Positions 17,341 to 25,913 of a stretch of DNA of 49,570 nucleotides are shown one piece after another (the first letter of the stretch is position 1; each line of letters starts with the position of its first letter). This DNA comes from Acidobacteriota bacterium (GTDB lineage: Bacteria; Acidobacteriota; Terriglobia; 2-12-FULL-54-10). The notes beneath the pieces are model-generated. The model ran no database searches. It was not told the origin of the DNA and worked only from the letters and a program-made list of their open reading frames with translations. The DNA is taken from assembly GCA_009691245.1 (NCBI GenBank), contig SHUM01000023.1, forward strand, positions 1-49,570. The letters run 5' to 3'. Position numbers and translations under genes: made by a program.

Positions 17341-19008
17341 TCAATTGGTCGAGATGCGGAAGGTGGTTTTGACCACGAAGAAGTTGTCGCCGGGCGCCGA
17401 CAGCGACCCGAACATGGAGCGCAGTCCGGCGCTCGAGCGCGTGGCCTCGGTCTTGGTGCGGTCCTGCTGCCAGACCAGGAAGAAGGTGGTGCCGGGGCGC
17501 CACTCCCAGCGCAGCACTAAATTACTGCGGAATGATTGCACGTTGAAGTCGCGGTTGGCGACGGTAAACGTCGCGCCGTTGTCGCGCACCGACCAGTCGC
17601 CGTTGGCGAGTCGCGTGAGCGAGTCGCCTGGCAGCAATCCGCCTTCAGCCTCACCATAGAAGCGCACCTCGCGCGAGCGCGCCGCGGCCAATTCGCCGAT
17701 GCGCTCATAGCGGCCGCTGGCGGCGAACGGCTCGGCGTAGAAATCCAGATTCAGGTCCGGCTTGAAGGTGTAGCCGAGGCGCATCTGCATCAGCATGGTC
17801 GAGCGCTCGATTTGCCCGAAGATGGAGCGCACGCCATAGGTCTCTACTCCACCGCCGGTGCGCTGGGTGATAAACTGCCGCGTGGAGCGTTCGCGCCGGT
17901 AGTCCGGCGTGATGGAGACCTGCCAGGCCGGCGCGGGGCGCAACGAAAAGGTCCCGTTCACCTGTCGCACCCAGTCGCCTTCCTCGTTTCTCTCGCAGAC
18001 GCCCTTCACCGTCCAGCGCGTCTGCGCGGAGGCCGAGTTGCTGAACGAGCCATCCATCTTCAGTTCGCGCGCCTGCTGCATGGAGGGTCCACCACGCGTC
18101 AGCACCGGGTCCTGCCCGCGTCCGTTCAGCGACCAGTTGAACGAAGTGCGCCAGAAATTCAGGAAGGTGAAATTGAAGTTCTGCTGGAAGTTGTACTTCC
18201 GGCCGAGATCGCGGTCGAAGTAGTTGGTCATCCCCGTCTGGCTGTTGATGTTCCACGAACGCAGGTAGCGACCAGGCGTGGTGTCGCGATAATTCGCATA
18301 CACAAAATTATTCAAGTCGCCGGCCACCGCCAGCCGCCCGAAGTCCAGGCTGTCAAACTCCGGCGTGTCGTACATGAACTGGCTGCCCCACAGCCAGTGT
18401 TCGCCGGTAACCTTGGCCAGCTTCAAGTGGCCCTTGGTGCCGCCCAGCGAAGTGCGGGTGGGATCGAACGGCGTGCCTCTTACACGGTCGGGGCGCTGAA
18501 ACAAATGGTACACATTGCGCTGGGTGCGCTCGATGACCGCCGGGTCGCCCGAGATGTAGCTCCACGCGAACAACCCATCGAGTTCATAGGCATTGCGCCC
18601 GAAGCGCAGCAGCGTATCGGCCACGCCGCTATAGGCGCGGCGCGTGAGCAACTCGGCCAGCGGCTCGCCGGGCTTCAAGTCGCGGTGCATGGCGGTGAAC
18701 AGCGTCGAGACCGTCGAGCGCGCGGCGCCGAACTCCTGCAGCACGCGGCCCACGCCCCAGAAGGTGCGCGGCGCTACGCGGACGTCCGCGTGCGTGTCGG
18801 TGGCGCGCGTATAGGTGCGGGCGTTCTCCTCATCGGTCAGGGCGGTCAGCACGGCGAGATTCAGGCCCGATGGCAGTCTGCCGCTCACCTTCCCAGCGGC
18901 CAGAATGGTGCTGGTAGTGGGATAGTCAACGAAATCGCCCGTCGCCGGGCCGATGGGCCGCGCGCCGATGCGCCGCGAATAGTAGTAATTGTTCACCGGC
19001 CCCTGCAA
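17341..19008 (-). CDS. DUF5916-type beta-barrel protein, C-terminal part (split gene 1)
   Basis: These are 555 residues forming the outer-membrane barrel portion of a DUF5916 protein (alternating strands such as GRYLRSWNINSQTG, ending FFVVKTTFRISTN). The reading frame is the same as that of the upstream piece at 19057-19986. Between them the sequence continues as SLFSERRAFFLEGNSLL, the conserved family segment, so the real gene is 17341-19986 with one internal TAA. The start shown (TTG) is only the first in-frame alternative start after the stop and may not be used. It is paralogous to the intact protein at 21705-23942. Confidence 0.75.
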   Translation of the reverse strand: MQGPVNNYYYSRRIGARPIGPATGDFVDYPTTSTILAAGKVSGRLPSGLNLAVLTALTDEENARTYTRATDTHADVRVAPRTFWGVGRVLQEFGAARSTVSTLFTAMHRDLKPGEPLAELLTRRAYSGVADTLLRFGRNAYELDGLFAWSYISGDPAVIERTQRNVYHLFQRPDRVRGTPFDPTRTSLGGTKGHLKLAKVTGEHWLWGSQFMYDTPEFDSLDFGRLAVAGDLNNFVYANYRDTTPGRYLRSWNINSQTGMTNYFDRDLGRKYNFQQNFNFTFLNFWRTSFNWSLNGRGQDPVLTRGGPSMQQARELKMDGSFSNSASAQTRWTVKGVCERNEEGDWVRQVNGTFSLRPAPAWQVSITPDYRRERSTRQFITQRTGGGVETYGVRSIFGQIERSTMLMQMRLGYTFKPDLNLDFYAEPFAASGRYERIGELAAARSREVRFYGEAEGGLLPGDSLTRLANGDWSVRDNGATFTVANRDFNVQSFRSNLVLRWEWRPGTTFFLVWQQDRTKTEATRSSAGLRSMFGSLSAPGDNFFVVKTTFRISTN

Positions 19009-19056
19009 CAGACTGTTGCCCTCCAGGAAGAACGCGCGCCGCTCGGAGAACAGAGA

Positions 19057-19986
19057 TTAAAAGGTGCTGAGATTCACTTCGGCGGGATCGGCCTCCACCT
19101 GCCCGAAGTCCGGGTTGATGGTGGCATCGAGCGTCAGATTCGAGCTGAGCGCCATGTTGAGGTCCAGACCCGTGCGCGCCTCGAGATTCCTGCCATCGTC
19201 AAATGGGTTGGCCGGATCGCGGTCGCCGCTTACGCGCGACGCGCCCGCCACGTAGGGATACAGCTCGACGCGGCGGCGCGGCTCGACGCCTTCAAAGCCG
19301 CGCAGCTCGCCAAAGCGCGAGGCCCAGCCGCGCTCCGTACGCCCGATGCCCACCCAGTAGTCGTCTTCATTCAGCGTCGGCGTGTAGCGGCGGACATTCA
19401 TGCCCCAGACCATGTCCGGCGATTCACTGAAGCGCAGTTGCGTGAGCGGAATCCAGAATTCAGCGGTCCAGCCTTGCGCGTCCACGCGCGTGCGCGCCTG
19501 CCAGACGGGGTCATAGGTGAAGTCAACGGGGAACTGATTGTCGGTGGCATGATATCCGTCCGCGCGGACGCCGGAGGCGCTGACCGCGAACGAATACGCG
19601 GTGCGCCGATCCAGATAGGTGTCGATGGACACCTGCAAAAACTCAGCTTCATTAACATTGTCGCGGCGGCTCATGGGCGCCTGAATCGACACGGGATCCT
19701 TGCTGGTCATGCGCGCGCCGATGTAGAGCGAGGTGTCGTCATAAACGATGCGCACCTCGGTGGGCTCGCTGGGCGCAGCGCCTTCGTTCGGCTCCTTCTG
19801 CACGAAGTCGCTGATGGGCGCCGCTTGCGCCCATGCCGGATCATCAAGTTGGCCGTCCAGCTTGATCGCGCCATTGGCCACGCGCACGGCTCGCGCCTGC
19901 TTGCGGTTGGCAGGAACCTGGTCCTGCGTGCGCGTCGTGCAAACCGAACCGAGCAACGCGATGAGTAAGAATATAATGGCAGGCAT
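19057..19986 (-). CDS. DUF5916-type protein, N-terminal part with CBM9-like domain (split gene 1)
   Basis: The product has a signal peptide (IIFLLIALLGSVC), then a carbohydrate-binding family 9-like domain (IKLDGQLDDPAWAQA, VRIVYDDTSLYIGARM, WTAEFWIPLTQLRF), then the beginning of the barrel domain (TINPDFGQVEADPAEVNLSTF). It ends at TAA at 19057-19059, exactly where the family continues with a Glu or similar residue and then FSERRAFFLEG. DUF5916 proteins sit in the outer membrane of Acidobacteriota and Bacteroidota; their role is unknown. No Shine-Dalgarno is visible, but TATAAT lies 8 bp before the ATG, consistent with a leaderless mRNA. A single substitution explains the split. Confidence 0.8.
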   Translation of the reverse strand: MPAIIFLLIALLGSVCTTRTQDQVPANRKQARAVRVANGAIKLDGQLDDPAWAQAAPISDFVQKEPNEGAAPSEPTEVRIVYDDTSLYIGARMTSKDPVSIQAPMSRRDNVNEAEFLQVSIDTYLDRRTAYSFAVSASGVRADGYHATDNQFPVDFTYDPVWQARTRVDAQGWTAEFWIPLTQLRFSESPDMVWGMNVRRYTPTLNEDDYWVGIGRTERGWASRFGELRGFEGVEPRRRVELYPYVAGASRVSGDRDPANPFDDGRNLEARTGLDLNMALSSNLTLDATINPDFGQVEADPAEVNLSTF

Positions 19987-19994
19987 ATCGTTAA

Positions 19995-20000
19995 ATTATA
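19995..20000 (-). promoter_or_regulatory. TATAAT box immediately upstream of the split DUF5916 gene
   Basis: A perfect TATAAT on the minus strand lies 8 nt before the ATG, again compatible with transcription starting at the start codon. No convincing -35 element was found. Confidence 0.4.
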
Positions 20001-20122
20001 GTCCAGTCTGGTCGGCGACGTCCGTAGTAATCAGCGCGATCCTCATTCAGCTATTCACTTCCTGAAACGGTCGAGCGGCTCACATAGTTAACAGCGTCCG
20101 CAAGAAAAATTTGAGGAATCAT

Positions 20123-20267
20123 CTTGCCCGAAGGGCAAGTGCTGCCCCGGCGCGCCGTGCAAATAGTAGCCCCGGTAGGGGCGAAAGACGCTCCGCGCGG
20201 TTCTTTCGCCCCTGCCGGGGCTTAATTGATTTCACACGGCGATCCAATTTCAAACTGATCCACTACC
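20123..20267. repeat. Cluster of palindromic repeats before dinB
   Basis: Three pieces lie in the 340-bp gap between the DUF5916 gene and dinB. A short palindrome built on CTTGCCCGAAGGGCAAG (20123-20139) is also found at about 33660. A hairpin of AGCCCCGGTAGGGGCGAAAG and its near complement occupies 20168-20224. A copy of the outer arm of the 7442-7597 element (TTTCAAACTGATCCACTACC) lies at about 20248-20267. No gene is seen. Confidence 0.8.
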
Positions 20268-20326
20268 GTTTCGGATGGATTCACCCTGGGATGGCAGTCC
20301 ATTCTTATCCGTGATTAAATTTAGAT

Positions 20327-21556
20327 GTGCATACCGTTTTCCATGTCGACATGGACGCCTTTTTCGTTTCAGTGGAAGAATTGTTTGATCCTTCCCTGAA
20401 GGGCAAGCCGGTGGTGGTGGGCGGGCGTCCCAACGAGCGTGGCGTCGTTGCGGCGGCTTCCTATGCGGCGCGAAAATTCGGCATTCATTCAGCGATGCCG
20501 CTGCGCACTGCCTATAAGCATTGTCCACAAGCGATCTTTGTGGAGGGTCATCCGCAGCGGTATCGCGAGTATTCGGGGAAAGTTTTCGAAGTCCTGCAAC
20601 GCTTCTCGCCGCTGGTGGAGATGGCCTCAATCGACGAAGCCTACCTGGACATGACCGGCACGCATAGCCTGATGGGGTCGCCGCTGCGTGCAGCCGACGC
20701 GCTGCATGATTCCATGAAAGACGCTACCGGATTGAACTGCTCAATCGGGATCGCTACTTCACGGCTGGTGGCGAAGGTGGCCTCCGCCCAAGCCAAGCCC
20801 AACGGTGTGCTCTGGATCATCCCCGGACAGGAAGCATCATTCCTCGCTCCGTTGCCGGTGCGCAGGATTCCCGGCGTGGGCAAGGTGATGGAGCAGGCTC
20901 TGTCTGCTTTGCATATTTCCACCGTCAGCGATCTCGCAAAATTTGAAGCTGCTTTTCTGGAACAGCGTTTCGGCAAGTGGGGATTGGCGCTGGCGGGCAA
21001 GGCGCAAGGTCTGGACGCAGGCGGCTGGTTTGATCATGAGATCGGCGGTGAGTCGGCGCCCAAGTCCATCAGCCATGAGCACACCTTCAGCGAAGACACT
21101 GCCCAAGTGGACGTGCTGGAAACCACTCTATCGCGCCTATCTCAGATGGTGGGCCGACGGTTGCGTGAGCACCGCCTGTACGCGCGCACCGTGCAACTGA
21201 AACTGCGATCCCCGGATTTTTCCACCATCACGCGCGCCCGTTCTATTAACCAACCCACGCAGTTGGACAACCACATTCTTGACGAGGTGATCACGCTGTT
21301 TCATCAGAACTGGAAGGCCGGGCAGATGGTGAGGTTGTTAGGCGTGCAAGTCTCGTCGCTCGATCGTTCGGGGCCTCAGCTCGATTTGCTGGATGGCGGA
21401 GAAAACCGGAAACGGGAGCAGGTGTTATCAGCGGCGGACCGCTTGCGTGACAAATATGGCGAATCCGTTTTGTCAGTGGGGTCGGCAGTGAAAAGCAAAC
21501 TCCGCGAGCGAACGCACGAGAACCAGCCGAATCTGCCTGGGAAGAAGATGGAGTAG
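20327..21556 (+). CDS. dinB: DNA polymerase IV (Y family)
   Basis: This is a translesion DNA polymerase of 409 aa. Motifs visible are the first catalytic Asp in FHVDMDAFFVSVEE, GVVAAASYAARKFGIHSAMP near residues 40-60, and the catalytic SIDEAYLDMT near 103-112. It also has the helix-hairpin-helix RIPGVGKVMEQAL and a little-finger domain (SKSISHEHTF-like stretch, then VQLKLRSPDFSTIT). The start is GTG at 20327, because an in-frame stop lies five codons upstream and the N terminus fits the family. There is no beta-clamp-like motif that I can recognise with confidence at the C terminus. It lies between two DUF5916 paralogues; no SOS box was identified. Confidence 0.95.
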   Translation: MHTVFHVDMDAFFVSVEELFDPSLKGKPVVVGGRPNERGVVAAASYAARKFGIHSAMPLRTAYKHCPQAIFVEGHPQRYREYSGKVFEVLQRFSPLVEMASIDEAYLDMTGTHSLMGSPLRAADALHDSMKDATGLNCSIGIATSRLVAKVASAQAKPNGVLWIIPGQEASFLAPLPVRRIPGVGKVMEQALSALHISTVSDLAKFEAAFLEQRFGKWGLALAGKAQGLDAGGWFDHEIGGESAPKSISHEHTFSEDTAQVDVLETTLSRLSQMVGRRLREHRLYARTVQLKLRSPDFSTITRARSINQPTQLDNHILDEVITLFHQNWKAGQMVRLLGVQVSSLDRSGPQLDLLDGGENRKREQVLSAADRLRDKYGESVLSVGSAVKSKLRERTHENQPNLPGKKME

Positions 21557-21576
21557 TGTGTTCCGTGGAAGTGCGG

Positions 21577-21678
21577 AACAGAGCCGCGACCGGGAGGGAG
21601 CGGTGCGGCGCAGTCTGGCGTGTTCGCTGAACACGCCGCTTAAACGCTCAACCGCTCCCTTCCGGTCGCGGCTCTGTT
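21577..21678. repeat. Palindromic element D (CAGAGCC family)
   Basis: An inverted repeat of about 100 bp lies between the convergent dinB and DUF5916 genes. The ends read AACAGAGCCGCGACCGGGAG and its complement with a few mismatches. An internal hairpin (CGTGTTC / GAACACG-type) lies in the loop. It may also serve as a bidirectional terminator. Confidence 0.8.
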
Positions 21679-21704
21679 GGCTAGACCCCATCCGTAAAAC
21701 TGTT

Positions 21705-23942
21705 TTAGAAGCGCAAGAGCCGGTTGATCTTGACCACGAAGCCGCGATTTTCGAGGTCGGAGCCGCGCGCCGGCAGAGTCGAGCGGCCCTCCGTGTAGAC
21801 TACGAAGAGTTCGCTGCCCGGCTGGTATTCCCAGCGGAACCGCAGGTTGGTGGAAAGCGAAGCGGTGCTGGACGCGTATTGCACGAGCGCGGCGACGAAC
21901 ATCCGCGGCGTTACGGTGAATACCGACCGCGCGCCGATCAGCTTATCCGTGAACTTTCCCGCCGGAAGGTCAATCCAATTGATAGAGATGTTCGGCTCGA
22001 AACCGAGTCGCGGCGTCAGCTTCACGCGTCCGCGGAAGCGCGCCGTGCGCTTGGTGCCGTTGTAGAAATCTCCGGTCTCAAAGGTTGTGGTGCCGGAGAT
22101 GCGGTACTGCGCGCCGGCGTCATAGGACACCAGGAAGTTGTGGAAGCCATACCCGCCGGGGGCAATGCGAACATTGCGCGAGATACTGAACGGCACGGTG
22201 AGCAGTTCGTAGGTGCTCCCGAAGCTCATCGCGAATATGTCGCTGTTGTGGAAGTCGGTGCGGAAATTGAGCACAGACTCGCGCGTCTCCAGCACATTGT
22301 TATTGTCCGTGATGTAGTCCACGCTGCCTTCCAAGGTCAGCTTGCGCACGAAGCGATTATTCTGGGTGCGCGGGCTGAAGCGCGCCGCGGCGAGGTTGCG
22401 CCGGAAATCCTGCCGCCGCAGCAGACCGATCTCGGGATTGAAGTTTGGTTCGACGACGAGGCGGTCGAGTATCAGCCCGTAGCGGTCGTGTGTCCAGTTG
22501 AACTGCGCGCGATAGGCCCGGTCGTCGCCGTCGCGTCCCGAGGTGCGCGACTGCGCGGCGAATCCGCTGAGGTAGAGGTTGGTGCGGAAAGCGAAGTTGC
22601 CGTCCACGCCCCAGACGTCGTTGGCTCCGGGAGCTAGGGTGGAGACCGAGCGGCGCGTATAGAGCGCGCCGATGTTGCTCCGCTTGAGCACGTCGCGGCG
22701 CAGGCGCAGGACGGTGAAGTTGGTCTGCTGCACGCGCGCGGCGGCTTTGTCGTCGGTTTCGATGTTGAGCGCGCCGAGTGTCCAGCGCCCCGCCTTGCCA
22801 TTCACCCGGCCGCCGGCAATGACCGGGATGTCGCGCGCACCGGCGATGCCGATGCGGCGGCTGTAGAAAATGGTCGGTGCCATGTCGCCGCCGACATCGG
22901 CCACCGCGCCGCTGCCGAATAAAAATGTCCCCTGACCTTCCAGGAAAAACTCGCGCTTTTCCGGGAACGACAGGCTGAAGCGAGTGAGATTCACCTGCTG
23001 CTCGTCGGCCTCCACCTGCGCGAAATCGGTGTTGTAGGTGAAGTCGGCGGTGAGGCTCTTGGTGAGGCCGTACTTTATATCCACGCCGGCGTCAGGATCG
23101 AAATCGTTGTCCACGGGCGGAACCGCGAGGCGGTCCGTGGTGAGTCGCGCGATGGCGTAGGGCTTGATCTCGAAATTGCGCTTCGAGGGCGGCGCTTCCA
23201 GGTCAACTAGTGTGGCGCCCAGCGCGAAGCGGTTCCAGCCGCTGACGCCCCAGTTGGGATTCAGCGGCGTCAGGTTGGTCCACTCGCTTTTGCCCGCGAC
23301 GTGGCGGCGGAACTGGATGTGCCACTTCTGCTCGCGGTTCGAGGCGTAGCGCAGCGTCTTGAAGGGGATGGCCAGCTCGGTGATCCATCCGCCCTCGTAG
23401 CGCGTCGAGCGGGCGTCCCATACGCCGTTCCAATCGGGGTAAAACTTCTCGTCGGTGATCAGTCCGTCGCGCATGCCACCCACCGGCGAGACGCCAAACT
23501 GGTAGCCGTTGCGCCCGTCATACATGGTGTCGAAGCCGACGGCAAAATGGTCCTGCGAGGTGATATTGGCGTTGTCGCGGCGCATGTCGTCGGCAACGAT
23601 GCGCTCGGGAAATTCAGTCCCGCAGCGGCAGGCGATGTAGACGTTGGTGTCGTCAAACATCACCCAAGCCTCGGTGCGGTCGGTGGATGGCTGCCCCGCC
23701 TTGGGCAGTTGCTGCACAAAGCTGGTGATCGGCTCAATGGTCTGGTAGAACTCCTCATCGAGCTTGCCATCCACGTGGAGTGGTTCACTGATGCGCGTCG
23801 CGTGAATGATGACTTCGCCTGCGCCGCCGGGGTTCTGCGGAAATGCAGGCTCGGCCAATACGAACGCGAGGAGGCCAGCGAGGCTGGGGATGATGCAGTG
23901 GAGGCTGAAGCTGCGACGATGCTGGTTCATCCGTGATGCCAT
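21705..23942 (-). CDS. DUF5916-type outer-membrane protein with CBM9-like domain
   Basis: This is an intact paralogue (745 aa) of the split gene at 17341-19986. It has a signal peptide (IIPSLAGLLAFVLAEPAF) and a CBM9-like domain (LHVDGKLDEEFYQ, AWVMFDDTNVYIACRC, WITELAIPFKTLRY). The family hallmark DFAQVEADEQQVNLTRFSLSFPEKREFFLEGQGTF is split here only for length. A beta-barrel follows, ending in NRGFVVKINRLLRF. The function is unknown; it is outer-membrane by architecture. An in-frame extension upstream to 24149 would cross the tRNA-Pro gene, so an ATG at 23942 or 23930 is the likely start; neither has a strong ribosome site. Confidence 0.85.
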   Translation of the reverse strand: MASRMNQHRRSFSLHCIIPSLAGLLAFVLAEPAFPQNPGGAGEVIIHATRISEPLHVDGKLDEEFYQTIEPITSFVQQLPKAGQPSTDRTEAWVMFDDTNVYIACRCGTEFPERIVADDMRRDNANITSQDHFAVGFDTMYDGRNGYQFGVSPVGGMRDGLITDEKFYPDWNGVWDARSTRYEGGWITELAIPFKTLRYASNREQKWHIQFRRHVAGKSEWTNLTPLNPNWGVSGWNRFALGATLVDLEAPPSKRNFEIKPYAIARLTTDRLAVPPVDNDFDPDAGVDIKYGLTKSLTADFTYNTDFAQVEADEQQVNLTRFSLSFPEKREFFLEGQGTFLFGSGAVADVGGDMAPTIFYSRRIGIAGARDIPVIAGGRVNGKAGRWTLGALNIETDDKAAARVQQTNFTVLRLRRDVLKRSNIGALYTRRSVSTLAPGANDVWGVDGNFAFRTNLYLSGFAAQSRTSGRDGDDRAYRAQFNWTHDRYGLILDRLVVEPNFNPEIGLLRRQDFRRNLAAARFSPRTQNNRFVRKLTLEGSVDYITDNNNVLETRESVLNFRTDFHNSDIFAMSFGSTYELLTVPFSISRNVRIAPGGYGFHNFLVSYDAGAQYRISGTTTFETGDFYNGTKRTARFRGRVKLTPRLGFEPNISINWIDLPAGKFTDKLIGARSVFTVTPRMFVAALVQYASSTASLSTNLRFRWEYQPGSELFVVYTEGRSTLPARGSDLENRGFVVKINRLLRF

Positions 23943-24049
23943 TCCATAAGCGTGTTGCCCCGTCAGAGAAGTATCCAGCGCTGTTGACTGGTCAGCAACC
24001 AATCTTTCGACCAGAATTTTCGCGGGCCAGAATTTTCGTGGGGTAGGTT

Positions 24050-24128
<79 letters not shown>

Positions 24129-24194
24129 TGAACACGAGCCCCAGCACACAGGCTCGCACCTTGAACTAAAGTGACTCCTTCAGAGTTAACACGA

Positions 24195-24617
24195 TTACTT
24201 GAGCAGGGTCAAGATATCGCTCAACTCCGCGCGCACGCGGCGCAGCGTTTCTTCAGGTGATTTGGGGGCAGATGACGCGTGTCCGCCGCGCTTGCGTCTT
24301 GCGGTCCCTCTCGTATTCGTAGAGGTCGCTGGCAGCGCGAATAGAGTGGGTGCGGGTGCGCCCCTCTGCAACGCGGTGCGCGCGCCGGGGATGGTGAAGC
24401 CCTCGTCGTAGAGCAGCCGTTTGATCTCCAGCACCAGTTCGATGTCCTTGCGCCGGTAGCGGCGATGCCCGGAGGACTCCTTCACCGGCTGCAGCATCGG
24501 GAATTCTTTTTCCCAGAAGCGCAGCACGTAGGCCTCGACGCCTGTCAGTTCGGCCACTTCCCGAATCGGGAAATAGAGTTTGTCCGGGATGGGCTTCAGC
24601 GCTGGTTTGGCGGACAT
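24195..24617 (-). CDS. MerR-family transcriptional regulator
   Basis: This is a short regulator (140 aa) with an N-terminal MerR winged-helix domain: [26 protein letters not shown], then [30 protein letters not shown] basic linker and a short C-terminal helix ([17 protein letters not shown]) follow, with no effector-binding domain and no metal-binding Cys. Such short MerR-like proteins are common next to tRNA or IHF genes in many phyla. The effector is unknown. The ATG at 24617 was chosen because the HTH begins 14 residues later; the upstream in-frame sequence is Arg-rich and unlike a protein start. Confidence 0.88.
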   Translation of the reverse strand: MSAKPALKPIPDKLYFPIREVAELTGVEAYVLRFWEKEFPMLQPVKESSGHRRYRRKDIELVLEIKRLLYDEGFTIPGARTALQRGAPAPTLFALPATSTNTRGTARRKRGGHASSAPKSPEETLRRVRAELSDILTLLK

Positions 24618-24764
24618 TATGGTCTTATGACGCCTTCGTGCGATGCTCGTTCGCCGCGGGAACTCATTCCGGGGAGTGGAAACCGGACGCAGGCCTATCT
24701 TAGCAATTGCCCCGTGCAGGCGCAACGCGCAAGAAAGCCACAGCCGCACCGCGTGGCGTTTTAC

Positions 24765-24916
24765 GTTACAGTGCCGCGCGCGTCAGCAAGCGGACACGGT
24801 CGGCGGTGCATGATGTTCGATTTGGAAAACCCGCGCCCGAATTCATGCTGGGTCGTGACATAAAGCATTGTGCCAGGGCGAGCGGGTCCGCTTGCTTACG
24901 CGCGCGGCACTGTGAC
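24765..24916. repeat. Palindromic element F (GCCGCGCGCGTCAGC family)
   Basis: This 152-bp inverted repeat lies in the 380-bp gap before lolA. The ends read GTTACAGTGCCGCGCGCGTC, then AGCAAGCGGAC, with 33 of 38 arm positions matching their complement. The same terminus, with CAGAGCC for CAGTGCC, forms the right end of element E at 33735-33879. No gene is seen in it. Confidence 0.8.
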
Positions 24917-24997
24917 GCACCGTCGGCAACGGTACGGGGCGGGGAAGCATCCTATTCACCTCGGGCCTGTGCGGCTATGCTATTCTGAAGGGGTGCA

Positions 24998-25837
24998 ATG
25001 GTTTACGGGCGACCACATCGCGTGCGATTGAGCGACAGGCTGGGCCATCGAATGGGCCAACAGATGGGCCATGGGCTGGGCCAGCAGATGGGAACGGCGA
25101 GCAACGCCTTTTTGCTGATCCTGTTGGCCGCTGCACAATGGACCGTTGCCCTGCCGGGACTGGCTCAACCGCCGGCGCCGAAGCAAAACGCAACTGATCT
25201 CAATCTCCCCGTGATCAAGGCTCCGGCGACCTTGGCTCCGGCAACCAAGGCCCCGGCGATTACACAGGTTTTGCGCGAGGTCGAGAGCAATTACAATCGC
25301 ATGAAGACCATGAAGGCGCAGTTTCGCCAGATTGTCCGCGAAGGTCCGCGCACGGTGCGCCAGGAGTCGGGGACGCTCTACCTGAGCAAGCCTGGCAAGA
25401 TGCGCTGGGAGTACGTCTCGCCCGAGACCAAGCTGTTCCTGACCGAAGCGAATCGCATGATCCTCTACCTGCCTGGCGAGAAGCGCGTCATGCAGACCTC
25501 GGTGAAAGAGAGTGACGATCTGCGCGCGCCGCTGCGCTTCCTGCTGGGCCGGCTCGATTTCAATCAGGAGTTCCAGCGCTTTGAGACCTCCGCCGCGCTG
25601 ACGCCGATCGAGCCGGGCAACGTCATCTTCAAGACCTACCCCAAGCGCCTGGCAGGGCAAGTGGAGTCCATGATTTTTGAGATTAACGCGGCGCGACAGA
25701 TTCGCCGCGTGATCCTCAGCGAGTCTGGCGGCACGGAGACAGAATTCCGTTTCACGGACGTGCAGGCCAACCCGCCCGTCAGCGCGGAGATATTTCGCTT
25801 CACGCCGCCGCCGGGCACCGAGATTGTGTACCAGTGA
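24998..25837 (+). CDS. lolA: Outer-membrane lipoprotein carrier protein LolA
   Basis: This is a periplasmic chaperone that ferries lipoproteins from the LolCDE exporter to the outer membrane. The LolA fold is evident from residue ~85 on: VESNYNRMKTMKAQFRQIV, GTLYLSKPGKMRWEYVSPETKLFL, ILYLPGEKRVMQ, LRFLLGRLDF and VILSESGGTETEFRFTDV. The N terminus is odd: a signal-like hydrophobic run (AFLLILLAAAQWTVAL) is preceded by about 30 residues with Gly-Gln-Met repeats (GHRMGQQMGHGLGQQMG) encoded by a near-perfect DNA repeat at 25051-25091. An internal ATG just before the hydrophobic run may be the true start, but AAGGGG precedes 24998. The gene is followed by the pilus/secretion operon. Confidence 0.87.
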   Translation: MVYGRPHRVRLSDRLGHRMGQQMGHGLGQQMGTASNAFLLILLAAAQWTVALPGLAQPPAPKQNATDLNLPVIKAPATLAPATKAPAITQVLREVESNYNRMKTMKAQFRQIVREGPRTVRQESGTLYLSKPGKMRWEYVSPETKLFLTEANRMILYLPGEKRVMQTSVKESDDLRAPLRFLLGRLDFNQEFQRFETSAALTPIEPGNVIFKTYPKRLAGQVESMIFEINAARQIRRVILSESGGTETEFRFTDVQANPPVSAEIFRFTPPPGTEIVYQ

Positions 25838-25913
25838 CTTTGTATCAATGAACGGGGTTTAAGAAACTGCTGATAGTGCGCGCGCGCCGCGCCGATAGAA
25901 TAGCCGGTGGACT

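Noticed and set aside
17536-19968. 810-residue open frame antisense to the DUF5916 gene
   Set aside because: Same reason: composition like a shadow frame and no recognisable motif; the minus-strand frame matches a paralogue at 21705-23942.
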